Of a DNA stretch of 64,000 bases, positions 46,058 to 55,989 are shown in pieces. Below the pieces are notes generated by a model that did not search any database, had not been told where the DNA came from, and was given only the letters and a program-made list of their open reading frames with translations. The stretch comes from Deltaproteobacteria bacterium (lineage in GTDB: Bacteria; Desulfobacterota; Desulfobacteria; Desulfobacterales; Desulfobacteraceae). Both the position numbers and the translations under genes were made by a program. The stretch spans positions 1 through 64,000 of the forward strand of contig JAADHV010000109.1 in assembly GCA_013151635.1 (NCBI GenBank), read 5' to 3'. Numbering within the stretch: position 1 is the first letter of the stretch; every line of letters starts with the position of its first letter.

Positions 46058-46108
46058 AAAAAAGTTATCAAAGTTAAACCCTTTATTAAGTTTCCAAGAA
46101 TAAAAGAT

Positions 46109-47110
46109 ATGGCACATCAGAAAACAATACTGATAATTGACGACGAAATCACTATTCTCGACAGCCTTGGTTCCTTTTTTAAAGATGAAGGTTATATTGT
46201 GTTTACAGCAGAAGATGGTGAGCAGGGTCTGGATATTTTTTTTAATAAAAAGATAGATGTTGTTATCACTGATTTAAGAATGCCCAAAAAAGATGGTATT
46301 GATGTTATGAAAACCATCCACAAACATAATAGGGCAACACCCATGATCGTGGTATCAGGGGCCGGGAAAAAAGAAGATATTATCAAGGCGCTGCGCATGG
46401 GTGCCAAAGACTATATCACAAAACCTGTTACTGATCTTGAAATGATTGGCCACACAGTAGAACAGGTTCTTGAAAACAAACGCTTAAATGAAGAAAACAG
46501 GCAATACAGGGAAAAACTTGAAAAAAGCGAGAACCGGTATAGAACCATTACGGAAAATATTGCCGAGGGTGTTCTCACAGTGGATGAACTTGAAAATTTT
46601 ACTTATACAAACCAGGCTTTTTGCACCATGATCGGGTATTCAAGTGATGAAATCCTGAAAAAGAACCTAAGAGACATATCTACAAAAGAAAGTTTTAAAA
46701 TAGCCCGGCAGCAGACCCGAACAAGAAAAAAAGGATTGACCGGCAGGTATGAAATGCAAATGATTGATAAAAATTTAAGACCTGTTCATGTGGAGCTTGC
46801 CTGCAGCCCCATTCTTGATGATGGAAATAATTACCAGGGAGCCATCGTTGTAGTCCGGGATATAACCAAAATTATTGAGCTTAAAAAAAAATTCGAGAAA
46901 TTTCTTAACCGTGAAAATACTGCATCAAAGGATATAATTCCCATTTGTGCAAACTGCAAAAACATAAAAGTTAAAGATGATGACTGGGTGCAGGTTGAAG
47001 ACTTTTTCAAAAATATTGTATTTTCCCACGGGATATGTCCTGCCTGCTGCGACAAATTATACCCGGAATTTGACTTCTCAGACTTGGATAAAAAAAACAG
47101 CAAAACCTGA
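46109..47110 (+). CDS. Response regulator with PAS domain and CxxC C-terminal module
   Basis: A 333-residue protein: receiver domain (residues 1-125, DDE pocket, VVITDLRMPKKDG), coiled linker, PAS domain (about 140-265), and a C-terminal segment of about 55 residues with IPICANCKNIKVKDDDW and FSHGICPACCDKLYP. That last module, with two CxxC pairs, is seen at the ends of many deltaproteobacterial sensors and may bind metal. There is no DNA-binding or kinase domain. It has its own promoter after pdxJ. Confidence 0.85.
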   Translation: MAHQKTILIIDDEITILDSLGSFFKDEGYIVFTAEDGEQGLDIFFNKKIDVVITDLRMPKKDGIDVMKTIHKHNRATPMIVVSGAGKKEDIIKALRMGAKDYITKPVTDLEMIGHTVEQVLENKRLNEENRQYREKLEKSENRYRTITENIAEGVLTVDELENFTYTNQAFCTMIGYSSDEILKKNLRDISTKESFKIARQQTRTRKKGLTGRYEMQMIDKNLRPVHVELACSPILDDGNNYQGAIVVVRDITKIIELKKKFEKFLNRENTASKDIIPICANCKNIKVKDDDWVQVEDFFKNIVFSHGICPACCDKLYPEFDFSDLDKKNSKT

Positions 47111-47115
47111 ACTTT

Positions 47116-47970
47116 CTATTCCGTCAATCCCGACTCTGTTGCTGCATGGCTCACGCCGCATTGATTGTTTGACGGTACGGTTTTAAATATTTTTTTAAGA
47201 CTGCCCGGCGCATTTTCCACGACAAATCCTTTTCCTGACCAGCTGAGAAGATCCTGGTCATTATAATCATTGCCCACTGAAACAACATCCTGCCTTTCCA
47301 CACCCAGTTTTTTAATGAGCCAGCCGGCCGCCCCGGCTTTTGACACATCTTTGTGAAAGACTTCTATCCATGATGACTTATGATCAAGCGGAGAGGTGGC
47401 ATGGATTACGCTGAAACAGGACAGATCCTTTTTTATTGTTTCTATTAAACCCATATCTGTATTGCCCGGTACAACGGCCAATACTTCAGTGGCAGGGTCA
47501 AAGGACCTGCGCCCTTTCTCCAGGGGCAATGCATATTCCTTATAAAGCGAAAGCCGGGCAAAAAAATCAGGGTTATGGTTTCCATGGGATTTATATAGGA
47601 AATGCTTTGTATCAGGTATGGACTTATGCACCATATAGTCAAATTTCTTATTATCAAAATAATTGGTTATCCTGATTATATCCGAACTTGATAATGCTTT
47701 TTTGCAAAGCAGCTTTAATCCCGGGAACTCAATTATACCGGCACCTGTGGAGAATATGACATAATCTACAGGCAGGGGGCTGCCCCCCTTGCCCATGCCA
47801 AGAGACTTCAAGGTCTTTTCAAATGAATATACAGACCTGCCAGTGGCGATAATAGTAATTATTTTTTTTTGCTTTAATAATTCAAGTGTTTTGATGTCCT
47901 GCCGGGAAATGGTTTTGTCATCTTTTAACAATGTACCGTCAAAATCAGTAATAAAAAGTTTTTTTTTCAT
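47116..47970 (-). CDS. HAD-family hydrolase, Cof/SPP type
   Basis: A 284-residue phosphatase with HAD motifs: ITDFDGTLL at the start (catalytic aspartates), IIATGRS (motif II), a lysine in the C-terminal cap region, and SVGNDYNDQDLLSW (motif IV). Cof-type enzymes dephosphorylate sugar phosphates and cofactors. It converges on the response-regulator gene with 5 bases between. It ends in TAG; readthrough would give a long antisense peptide, so TAG must act as a stop here. Confidence 0.85.
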   Translation of the reverse strand: MKKKLFITDFDGTLLKDDKTISRQDIKTLELLKQKKIITIIATGRSVYSFEKTLKSLGMGKGGSPLPVDYVIFSTGAGIIEFPGLKLLCKKALSSSDIIRITNYFDNKKFDYMVHKSIPDTKHFLYKSHGNHNPDFFARLSLYKEYALPLEKGRRSFDPATEVLAVVPGNTDMGLIETIKKDLSCFSVIHATSPLDHKSSWIEVFHKDVSKAGAAGWLIKKLGVERQDVVSVGNDYNDQDLLSWSGKGFVVENAPGSLKKIFKTVPSNNQCGVSHAATESGLTE

Positions 47971-48055
47971 TTATATATGTTTTCCATAAAAAATATTTGG
48001 TTCAGCACCAAACTGTGATAACATTTTTTTTAATGGATAAACAATATGGTTTTTT

Positions 48056-48949
48056 ATGGGCAAAACAACATCGCATATATTAGAAAGCATTCTAAAACAC
48101 CTAAGATCACGACCCGGCTTTGATTCCGTCGGTATTGGGCAATACAGAAAACTGCTTGAAAAAAGTGCGTTTGCCTTTAAACCTTACAAATCAATAAAGG
48201 TTGAACCGTTTTGTATCAAAGGGATTGAAGCTCAATGGCTTTTGCCTCTGCATCACAATGAAAAGCGGATCATCATGTATATCCATGGGGGAGGATATAT
48301 TGCAGGCTCGATAAACTCCCATAAAGACCTTGCATCACGAATAGCAAAAGCTTCAAATGCTAAAGTTTTGATTTTCAACTATGGCCTGGCCCCTGAACAC
48401 CCTTTCCCGGAAGGACTTACAGATGTAAAGACCATGTATCAATGGCTTTTTGATAATTACTATGACACCTGCAAGATAAGCCTTGCAGCAGATTCCGCAG
48501 GGGCAGGACTTGGCCTTTCCCTGTTGTCCTGGGTCTTGCTGGAAAAGCGCTTTCTGCCCGTATGTTCGGTATTAATGTCGCCCTGGATTGATCTTGAATG
48601 TAAGAATGAATCCCATATTAATAACAGTGGAAAAGACCCCATGCTAAGCCGGGAAACTTTGAAAAAGGCTGCGCGGCTTTATACGGATCAAGACCTGTCT
48701 CTTCCCATGATATCCCCTGTTAACAGTAATTTTAAAGGAATCACTCCTGTCCTGATCCAGGTTGGAGGTCATGAAGTCCTGATGGATGACTCAAAAACCC
48801 TGGCACAGAAACTCAAAAAAACAGGGGCAATTGTTGAGCTTGAAATATGGGAAGAGATGTTTCATGTGTGGCAATATTTTGCCAGGTATCTTTCAGAGGG
48901 CCGGCTGGCCATTGAACATATTGGCAGTTTTATTAAAAACTATTCCTAA
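48056..48949 (+). CDS. Alpha/beta hydrolase, hormone-sensitive lipase (HSL) family
   Basis: A 297-residue esterase-type enzyme. The oxyanion motif HGGGY is near residue 75, the nucleophile motif is ADSAG (usually GDSAG) near 143, the acid is in GGHEVLMDDS and the histidine in MFHVW. Residues around the nucleophile are well kept, so it is probably active on short acyl esters. It stands alone between oppositely oriented genes; no ribosome-binding site stands out. Confidence 0.87.
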   Translation: MGKTTSHILESILKHLRSRPGFDSVGIGQYRKLLEKSAFAFKPYKSIKVEPFCIKGIEAQWLLPLHHNEKRIIMYIHGGGYIAGSINSHKDLASRIAKASNAKVLIFNYGLAPEHPFPEGLTDVKTMYQWLFDNYYDTCKISLAADSAGAGLGLSLLSWVLLEKRFLPVCSVLMSPWIDLECKNESHINNSGKDPMLSRETLKKAARLYTDQDLSLPMISPVNSNFKGITPVLIQVGGHEVLMDDSKTLAQKLKKTGAIVELEIWEEMFHVWQYFARYLSEGRLAIEHIGSFIKNYS

Positions 48950-48966
48950 AGCCCTGGGCCGGATGT

Positions 48967-51351
48967 CTAAGCCTTATCCAGGATATCCCGTACAATCATA
49001 AGCATGTCATCCATATCAACAGGTTTCATCAAAATCTTTTCGATTTCCAGGCTCTTTTTAATTTCAGGGGCAAGGGAAATACCAGTACACATAATTATAG
49101 GAACCTTTGGATTTATTTCGTGTATTTTCCTTGACAGCAGTTCTCCTGTCATTTCAGGCATTGTATAATCGGTAATTACCAAATCAAATCTATCCGGATT
49201 TTTTTCAAACAATTCAAATGCCTGCTTGGAATTCACCATAGATTCAACCTCATAGCCGTAATCTTCAAGCATTTCCTTTCCAACCTCAGCCAGATAGATC
49301 TCGTCATCTACAAAAAGAATGGTTTCATTACCTTCTGTAATTTCAACAGGCTTATGACTTTTTTCAATAACTTTTTTTACTGCAGGAAAAAACAAGTGGA
49401 ATACAGTACCCGATCCCTTTTTGCTTTTCACCTGGATCACCCCGTTATGGTCTTTTACAATACCGTGGACTGTTGCAAGGCCCAAGCCTGTTCCCGCACC
49501 AATTTTTTTGGTTGTAAAATAAGGGTCAAAAATTTTTTCAATTATCTGCCTATCCATCCCATGGCCGGTATCTGAAACAGACAATTTAATATATTCACCC
49601 GGCAAAAGTTCCTCAAACCAATTCTCAGTTTTTTTTGTCACAACTATATCCGAGAGTTTTAATTCAAGGCACCCTCCACTTTTTTCCATGGCATGGGCCG
49701 CATTTGAGCATAAATTCATGAAGACCTGGTGAATCTGGGTCTGGTCTGCCATAATGGGGCTTAGGCCTTGTTTAAAGCTATGCTTTATTTCAATGGTTGT
49801 CGGTATGGAAGCCCTTAATAATTTAATTACTTCCTTTGCTATCAAACCCATATCAGAAGGGATTTTTTCACTTTCGGTCTTCCTGCTGAACAAGAGGATC
49901 TGATTTACCAGCCCTTTGGCCCTTTCGCTTGCTTTTAAAACCTGTTCAACATAAGGCAGGACTTTTGATGCTTCCGGGGTATGTTTCTTTATCAATTGAG
50001 TATACCCGATTATTCCACCCAGGATATTGTTAAAGTCGTGGGCCACCCCCCCGGCAAGATTTCCTATGGCCTCCATTTTCCTGGTTTGCTGCATCCTGTT
50101 TTCCATCATAAGCTGCTTTGTCATATCCCTGGCAAGCCCTTGAAATCCAATGGGCTCCCCATTTTTACCCCTCATGAGAGATGTAATAATTCCAACATTT
50201 TTCCTGATATTATCTTTTGTAATAAAGGTGCAATGGATAAGCTGGCTTGTCTGCCCTGTCATATAAACCCTGTGAAAGACATTAAACAACTTTTCAACGT
50301 CATCTTTAACTGCAATTTCCCTGTAATTCAAACCTTTGAGTTCATCATCCGAATACCCGAGAAGCACTGATAGAGAACTATTAAAAAACATTAAATTGCC
50401 TTTATGGTTCAGTTCAAAATAAGAATCTTCAATATTTTCAAGGATGGAGCGGTATTTTTCTTCACTCTTTTTTAAAGCTGCATGTGCTGATTTCCTGTCC
50501 TCAATTTCCCTGACCAGTTCAGATGTTTTCTCCCTGACAAGATTTTCCAGTTCTATGTGTGACCTCTTAAGCTGTTGTTCCGCTTTTTTCCGCTGGGTTA
50601 TATCTTCCACACTTGCAATCACCTGGGTTGGAGAAGCCCCGGGGTCCACCGGGTTGAAAACAACCCGCAAAGCCAGTGTCCTTCCACCTGTAAAGGACGT
50701 ATATTCATCTTCAAAAACAGCAACCTCTCCATTCAAAGCCTTATGGATCGCCTTTCGCATTCCAGGGCTGCTGTCCCGGGCTGTATTGAACCCGATGAGC
50801 TGTTCCTTTTTTGATCCCATAAGTTCGACAAATTTGTCATTGAATTCCTTAATTTCTCCATTTAAATCAAACCTGATAATACCTAAAGGAGAATTATCAA
50901 AAATAATTCTTTGATCCCTTTCTTTTTCTTTGAGAATAGACAAGGCATGATTCAGCTCTTTCCTTGATATTTCCAGGTCATAATTTTTATCCTCAAACTT
51001 GCGCATGACATCCGAAAGCTCAATGGATTTCCTGATAATTTTCAAATTCTGCTCATTCAGGGTCTCTCTGGTTTGTTCACGGTCACTTACAATGAGAAGC
51101 ATCTGTTTTGCGATGATTAGGAAAGCAACAAGTCCAAAGACCCCGATACCGGCTTTTATAAACATGCCAAAGAATTGTTGTTGATTTAACAAAGCCACTG
51201 TTTTAGAATCCATTGACAGAAACTCGACACTTCTGCCAATTATGATATTGCAGATAATATAATCAGTGAAAAGGACGGCTATAAAGAAAATAATAAAAAT
51301 CAAAAACAGGAAAAAAAGCTTTTGATTAAAAGGCTCTTTAAAAATTTTCAT
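48967..51351 (-). CDS. Hybrid histidine kinase with two PAS domains and C-terminal receiver
   Basis: A 794-residue membrane sensor. Two N-terminal helices frame a short extracytoplasmic loop (about 15-90), followed by a coiled coil, two PAS domains (about 155-270 and 315-430), the acceptor box GGVAHDFNNILGGIIGY, an ATPase domain (NLCSNAAHAM, DTGHGM, GAGTGLGLATVHGIV) and a receiver (ITDYTMPEMTG). ATG 51351 with AGGGA upstream is favoured; a longer frame from 51393 overlaps the FIST gene. It follows the FIST gene closely and is probably its signalling partner. It ends in TAG, with another TAG 6 codons on. Confidence 0.88.
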   Translation of the reverse strand: MKIFKEPFNQKLFFLFLIFIIFFIAVLFTDYIICNIIIGRSVEFLSMDSKTVALLNQQQFFGMFIKAGIGVFGLVAFLIIAKQMLLIVSDREQTRETLNEQNLKIIRKSIELSDVMRKFEDKNYDLEISRKELNHALSILKEKERDQRIIFDNSPLGIIRFDLNGEIKEFNDKFVELMGSKKEQLIGFNTARDSSPGMRKAIHKALNGEVAVFEDEYTSFTGGRTLALRVVFNPVDPGASPTQVIASVEDITQRKKAEQQLKRSHIELENLVREKTSELVREIEDRKSAHAALKKSEEKYRSILENIEDSYFELNHKGNLMFFNSSLSVLLGYSDDELKGLNYREIAVKDDVEKLFNVFHRVYMTGQTSQLIHCTFITKDNIRKNVGIITSLMRGKNGEPIGFQGLARDMTKQLMMENRMQQTRKMEAIGNLAGGVAHDFNNILGGIIGYTQLIKKHTPEASKVLPYVEQVLKASERAKGLVNQILLFSRKTESEKIPSDMGLIAKEVIKLLRASIPTTIEIKHSFKQGLSPIMADQTQIHQVFMNLCSNAAHAMEKSGGCLELKLSDIVVTKKTENWFEELLPGEYIKLSVSDTGHGMDRQIIEKIFDPYFTTKKIGAGTGLGLATVHGIVKDHNGVIQVKSKKGSGTVFHLFFPAVKKVIEKSHKPVEITEGNETILFVDDEIYLAEVGKEMLEDYGYEVESMVNSKQAFELFEKNPDRFDLVITDYTMPEMTGELLSRKIHEINPKVPIIMCTGISLAPEIKKSLEIEKILMKPVDMDDMLMIVRDILDKA

Positions 51352-51368
51352 CGTTCCCTGTTTCACCC

Positions 51369-52583
51369 TCAATTTTTCATGCCAAGAACCCATAACACCA
51401 CCGTTTCATTATGGAACCTGGCTGCCTGCAATTTTTTATTATTTTTATCAAGCGGGCCTATTTCTCCATAGGTATAAAAACCGACAATTGGAATATCTTC
51501 TCCAAATACCTGTTTTACGATGTCTATTTCCTCTGATATCCTTCTTCCGAGGACAAGTTTTCGCCCGATACAGCTGAACATAAGAACCAACCTCGGGGAA
51601 GCACCGGAAAGTCCTTCTCTGGCCTGGACGGCAGCCTGTTTCGCACCGTTTATTATATCTGCCCTTGAAGCGGTCATAAGTGTAATGGCACTGCCTTCAG
51701 GTATTGATCCTGCAAGTGTTATGGAACCTTCTTTTTCATTGACGGCAAGACCGCATCTTAATTGGAAATATTCCTGATCACCAATAGTGGCCTTTGAATC
51801 TATCAGTCCAAAAGGGTACTCAAGACAGATTTCAGGCAATCGCCGGCTGCGTTCCTCACCAAGAAGGTCCTTATAAAAGTCAAGGGCTCTTGTTTCCCCG
51901 AATTTTTCTACAACATTCTTATTAGCCCTGGTACAATAAATTTTACCACCAATAGGTTCAAAGCCGGAACGTACACCGGTCGAGGTGATATAAGGGTCAT
52001 CTCCTGAAACCATGATGGCCGTCACAAGATCACCCCTGTAACATTTCCCGTTATAAAACTGGAAAGTTTCTTTAAACCGGCCACCATCCCCTAAAAAACC
52101 ACCGACTATTTCAAAATTACTGCCTATAACAGATTGAATCCCCTTTAAAAGGGAAACACCGTCCCCTGCCAGGCCGTCCGGAAAAAGAACCATTGATTTT
52201 GCATTCGCCATTGGAATATTTTTGGCAATTTTTTTTGCAAGCCGCCTGCCGCAGTCTTCCTCATTATTTCGCATTCCCTTGACTGCCGTAACATAAAAAG
52301 ACAATTTTTCCGATGAAATAAGACACATTACTATGGTATCCGATCCCAGTCCAAGGGCGGATATTTCACCGGCAGTCGTACCCCCGACCATTGGCACATC
52401 GCCGATAACCGATTGGATTCCATATAACAGGTCCTGGTATTCCATTCGCTGGGAAGCAAAAACAATTGCAAGATCAGGCTTGTGACGGCCAAAAGATAAC
52501 ATTGCCGATCTGGCCGCATCTTTCCCTGCTGTCACTGAATCCTTTTTGCTGCTGCTCCCGACGCCAACGATCAAATCATCCAT
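51369..52583 (-). CDS. FIST-domain sensory protein
   Basis: A 404-residue soluble protein with FIST N and FIST C domains: VGVGSSSKKDSVTAG at the start, the GGTTAGEIS segment, VGGFLGDGGRF, and the C-terminal VGFYTYGEIGP. FIST proteins are thought to sense small ligands, possibly amino-acid-like, in signalling pathways. Its ATG overlaps the TAA of the S1 gene (TAATG), and the hybrid kinase follows 17 bases after its stop. A two-step sensor (FIST plus kinase) is likely. Confidence 0.87.
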   Translation of the reverse strand: MDDLIVGVGSSSKKDSVTAGKDAARSAMLSFGRHKPDLAIVFASQRMEYQDLLYGIQSVIGDVPMVGGTTAGEISALGLGSDTIVMCLISSEKLSFYVTAVKGMRNNEEDCGRRLAKKIAKNIPMANAKSMVLFPDGLAGDGVSLLKGIQSVIGSNFEIVGGFLGDGGRFKETFQFYNGKCYRGDLVTAIMVSGDDPYITSTGVRSGFEPIGGKIYCTRANKNVVEKFGETRALDFYKDLLGEERSRRLPEICLEYPFGLIDSKATIGDQEYFQLRCGLAVNEKEGSITLAGSIPEGSAITLMTASRADIINGAKQAAVQAREGLSGASPRLVLMFSCIGRKLVLGRRISEEIDIVKQVFGEDIPIVGFYTYGEIGPLDKNNKKLQAARFHNETVVLWVLGMKN

Positions 52584-54040
52584 TATTTTCTCTTTTTCAT
52601 AGCTTCCATAAAAAGGCTTTCCATGGTTCCAAGAGACTTTGGTTTACCTGTGCCGGCAAATTGTTTCCAATCATCACCCTCTTTTTGGTCAGGTGTTGTC
52701 AGGGTGATTCTTCTTTTTTCCTCGTCAACCTCCTGGACCATTACATTAACTGAATCCCCCGGTTTAAGCGCATCAAAGTCCGAGGGTTTTGCAGAATTTT
52801 TAATATTGGACAATGGCATCAAACCCACTACCCCGGGCTCGAGATTAATAAAAAGACCGAATTTTTCTCTTTTTTCCATACGGCCTTCAATAATCGAAGC
52901 GATTTCATATTTGGCAGAAGCACCTGTCCAGGGATCGCCCAGGGCATCCTTGATGCTTAAGGAAATTCTTTTGGAATCCATGTCAATGGATTTTATCACA
53001 ACCCGGACCATTTCTCCCACCTGAACCACATCATCAGGCCTCAGCACTCTTCTGGCATGGCTCATCTCGCTTATATGGACAAGGCCGTCCACACCCGGAA
53101 CAATTTCCACAAAAGCACCGAAAGAAGTCAGCCTGACCACTTTTCCCGACACTTGATCCCCCGGGTTAAAAGAATTTTCCATACTGTCCCACGGATTGGA
53201 AGATGTCTGTTTCATTGACAGAGAAATTTTCAGGGTACCGGGTTCTTTTAAGGGTTCTATTTTTAATATTTTTACATTCACAGCATCACCGGGCCGGATA
53301 ATTTCCTCTGGTTTTTCTATACGGGACCATGACAGTTCTGAAATATGCGCCATCCCTTCTAACCCTGGAATCAATTCAATAAAAGCGCCATAGGGCATCA
53401 ACTTGGTAACAACGCCCTGAACCGTATCCCCTTGTTTTACTTTTTCAAAATATGCTTTTTGCTTTTCTTTTAACTCTTCGTTCAGCAAATCCCTTCTTGA
53501 CACGACAATATTTCTCCCGCCTTCCTCATACCTGGTGATCAGGAAATGATGGGTATGTCCGATATAGTCTTCCTGGTTTTCCACATATTTCACATCTATC
53601 TGGCTTATAGGACAAAAAGCTCTCTTCCCCATTATATTGACACTGAATCCACCTTTAATTTTATCCGTGACCTTGCCTTCAACAGGGGTCTGGTTCATAG
53701 AAGCATCTTTCAGCATGGTTGCTTTCCCGGCACCGGAAAGCGCCCTGGACAATATCACTTCACTCTCAGTTAAAGAGACCACATAAAGTTTTATCTTATC
53801 ACCGATTTTAAACGGGCATTCTTCATTCTCATCCAGAAGCTCAGTCTTTGCTACAACACCATCACTTTTAGTACCCGTATCAACATATACGTTTATTTTT
53901 CCGACTGAAATGATCTCACCTTCGACCATATCCCCCTGGTTCAGCTCATGGCCTGTTTTTGAATCATATAGTTCAAATAGCTCGGCAAAATTTGCTTCTT
54001 CAGTGTTTTCCAATTCATTATCATCCATCGGGTCTGTCAT
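52583..54040 (-). CDS. S1-domain RNA-binding protein (ribosomal protein S1-like)
   Basis: A 485-residue protein with five S1 repeats from about residue 37 on. Repeats 3 and 4 are the most typical (GVVTKLMPYGAFIELIPGLEGMAHISELSW and GKVVRLTSFGAFVEIVPGVDGLVHISEM). Genuine S1 usually has six repeats and about 560 residues, so this may be the true S1 in a shortened form or a second S1-like protein. AGGAGAAT precedes the start. It shares an operon with FIST and kinase genes, which is unusual. Confidence 0.8.
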   Translation of the reverse strand: MTDPMDDNELENTEEANFAELFELYDSKTGHELNQGDMVEGEIISVGKINVYVDTGTKSDGVVAKTELLDENEECPFKIGDKIKLYVVSLTESEVILSRALSGAGKATMLKDASMNQTPVEGKVTDKIKGGFSVNIMGKRAFCPISQIDVKYVENQEDYIGHTHHFLITRYEEGGRNIVVSRRDLLNEELKEKQKAYFEKVKQGDTVQGVVTKLMPYGAFIELIPGLEGMAHISELSWSRIEKPEEIIRPGDAVNVKILKIEPLKEPGTLKISLSMKQTSSNPWDSMENSFNPGDQVSGKVVRLTSFGAFVEIVPGVDGLVHISEMSHARRVLRPDDVVQVGEMVRVVIKSIDMDSKRISLSIKDALGDPWTGASAKYEIASIIEGRMEKREKFGLFINLEPGVVGLMPLSNIKNSAKPSDFDALKPGDSVNVMVQEVDEEKRRITLTTPDQKEGDDWKQFAGTGKPKSLGTMESLFMEAMKKRK

Positions 54041-54198
54041 TCTTATTCTCCTGAAAACATAAATTTCCCTCTATGCATTCTGTACTACCCTTTACCGCTT
54101 AAAGTGTAAAGTTAAAAAATAAATCAATGAAAACGGTTTTTTTTTAAGGGAAAAAACAGTATGATAGTTAAAAAGACCCATAACAAGGTATTGCAGCT

Positions 54199-55959
54199 TT
54201 GGAAACCATTAATCAAAATGCCACACAAGAGATGCTTTCGCCCAAAAGGATACAGGAAAAGGCCGACATCCTTGAAACCAACCTGTTTAAATCCATTTCC
54301 AGACAAGAAGACCCATCAAAAATGAAAATCAGGATCGACCGGACCAACTTTCCTGATATAGTCATAAGCAAGGCACTTTTGCAACTTATGCCAAGGTTTA
54401 ATATAAAACCCCGTGAATATGTTTTTGGAATAAAAAAACTTTTGCAGAAAAAGCTTCTTCCTGACAAGCAGGAAAAATTTAAAAAAAATCTAAATGATAC
54501 CGGAGAAACCCTTTACGATGACTCTCTCATTATAACCAGAACGTTTGAAGCTGTTGCCTCAAAAAAAGCCCTGGAAATTATTGTAAAGGGGATCCCTGTA
54601 AAAAAAAGTATACACGGTGGAATTACAAAGTCTTTTTTCGATTATGAACAAAGCCCTGGAAAACTTTTAAAGGACGGTATTATTAATTTCAAAGAAATCA
54701 ATAAATACCCCATAGTCAATGCCAAAGAAAAACTATTTTATATCACCCGTGAAAAAAAGGGGCAGCGGGGCATCTCGTTTGACGGAAAAATCATTCCGGT
54801 TGAAGAGCCTGAGCCCTTTATCATTAATATAGGACCCGGGGTGGAAAAAATTGACGACCCGGATGAAAAAGGCGAATCAAAAGGCTATTTTTTACAATCC
54901 GGCATAACAGGGGTAGTCATTCTCAACAAGAATGACCGGGGTGTTATTACCGGCATTGATATCAGTGATGAAATTGAAGTAAAAAAACTGGATTATTCCA
55001 CGGGAAACATCGGCACCCTTTATACCTGCCCGATACGGATGAAAATCGGTGTGATATGTAACAGGTTTAAAATCCGGGTCAACGGAAAAGTCGAAGCCAC
55101 GGTTGTGGACGGCGGTGAGATCATCACCAATAATGAAGCTGTCATCATGAAAACCCAGTCAGGCAGCACAGTAATGGCTTTAAAAGATATCAACGTTGAT
55201 TCTGCAACCCATTCAAAAATCATATCTGAAACAGGTGCTGTCACAATAACAAAGGAATTAATTGATTCTGAAATTTCTTCACCAAAGATAGTATTTGAAA
55301 AAAGCCGGGGACTTATCACCAATAATAAGATAGAAACTGAAAACCTGGCACTTAAAGGTTTATATTTTTCAGGAGAAAACATTATCTATTTTGGCAATAA
55401 TCTCTTTGTTGAAAAAGAGGCCTTGATAAAATCAGGGGAAAACCTCAAGGCAGACAAGCTGAAGCTTTCCAGTACTGAAAAATTATTAATGGGAAAACTT
55501 CAACTGGAACTGAAACGCCTTGCAAAATTAACCATTGCAGACCATGACCTTGTAAAGCACATCAAACCGCTCATCATTGCCACAAATACCATGGATTTTG
55601 AAACGATTTTCAATAAAATGGACTTGATCCGGAAAAAAAACAACACAAAAACCGTTGCCAATGTGAGCAAATTGTTTGAAACACTTGAAAAAATTCCGGC
55701 AAGCCTTAAAGCCTGTGAACTCAGGGAATCAACACATAGTGAAAATATGGCTGAGCTCAACCATAGAATGGCATCAATGAGGCTTGCCATCGAAGGCTTT
55801 TTAAGGCGGGCAGCCACCATAAAAATATTTTGCGGCAACCCCGGGGATAAAAAGACAATCGAGCCGGATTTTATGGTTGAATCCGATGATGCTGAAAATA
55901 AGTTCATAAAAGTAACCGGAACATATTCTTCCCATAAAGGGTTTGAGTTTGTGCAATAG
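54199..55959 (+). CDS. FapA (DUF342) family protein
   Basis: A 586-residue protein of the FapA family: a polar N-terminal region, a beta-rich central domain (about 210-400, with repeated hydrophobic/gly turns such as GKVEATVVDGGEIITNNEAVI) and a helical C-terminal region with coiled-coil character (about 410-530). Relatives are tied to flagella or polar localisation in some bacteria. The TTG at 54199 has AAGGTA upstream; ATG 54232 is a possible alternative. It ends in TAG, backed up by TAA two codons later. It converges with uvrC. Confidence 0.78.
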   Translation: METINQNATQEMLSPKRIQEKADILETNLFKSISRQEDPSKMKIRIDRTNFPDIVISKALLQLMPRFNIKPREYVFGIKKLLQKKLLPDKQEKFKKNLNDTGETLYDDSLIITRTFEAVASKKALEIIVKGIPVKKSIHGGITKSFFDYEQSPGKLLKDGIINFKEINKYPIVNAKEKLFYITREKKGQRGISFDGKIIPVEEPEPFIINIGPGVEKIDDPDEKGESKGYFLQSGITGVVILNKNDRGVITGIDISDEIEVKKLDYSTGNIGTLYTCPIRMKIGVICNRFKIRVNGKVEATVVDGGEIITNNEAVIMKTQSGSTVMALKDINVDSATHSKIISETGAVTITKELIDSEISSPKIVFEKSRGLITNNKIETENLALKGLYFSGENIIYFGNNLFVEKEALIKSGENLKADKLKLSSTEKLLMGKLQLELKRLAKLTIADHDLVKHIKPLIIATNTMDFETIFNKMDLIRKKNNTKTVANVSKLFETLEKIPASLKACELRESTHSENMAELNHRMASMRLAIEGFLRRAATIKIFCGNPGDKKTIEPDFMVESDDAENKFIKVTGTYSSHKGFEFVQ

Positions 55960-55989
55960 CTTTAACTTTTAAACTGGTTCAGATTTGGC

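Noticed and set aside
46831-47115. Pyrrolysine readthrough extension of the HAD hydrolase
   Set aside because: The frame after its TAG runs about 95 codons but is antisense to the response-regulator gene and has no family similarity.
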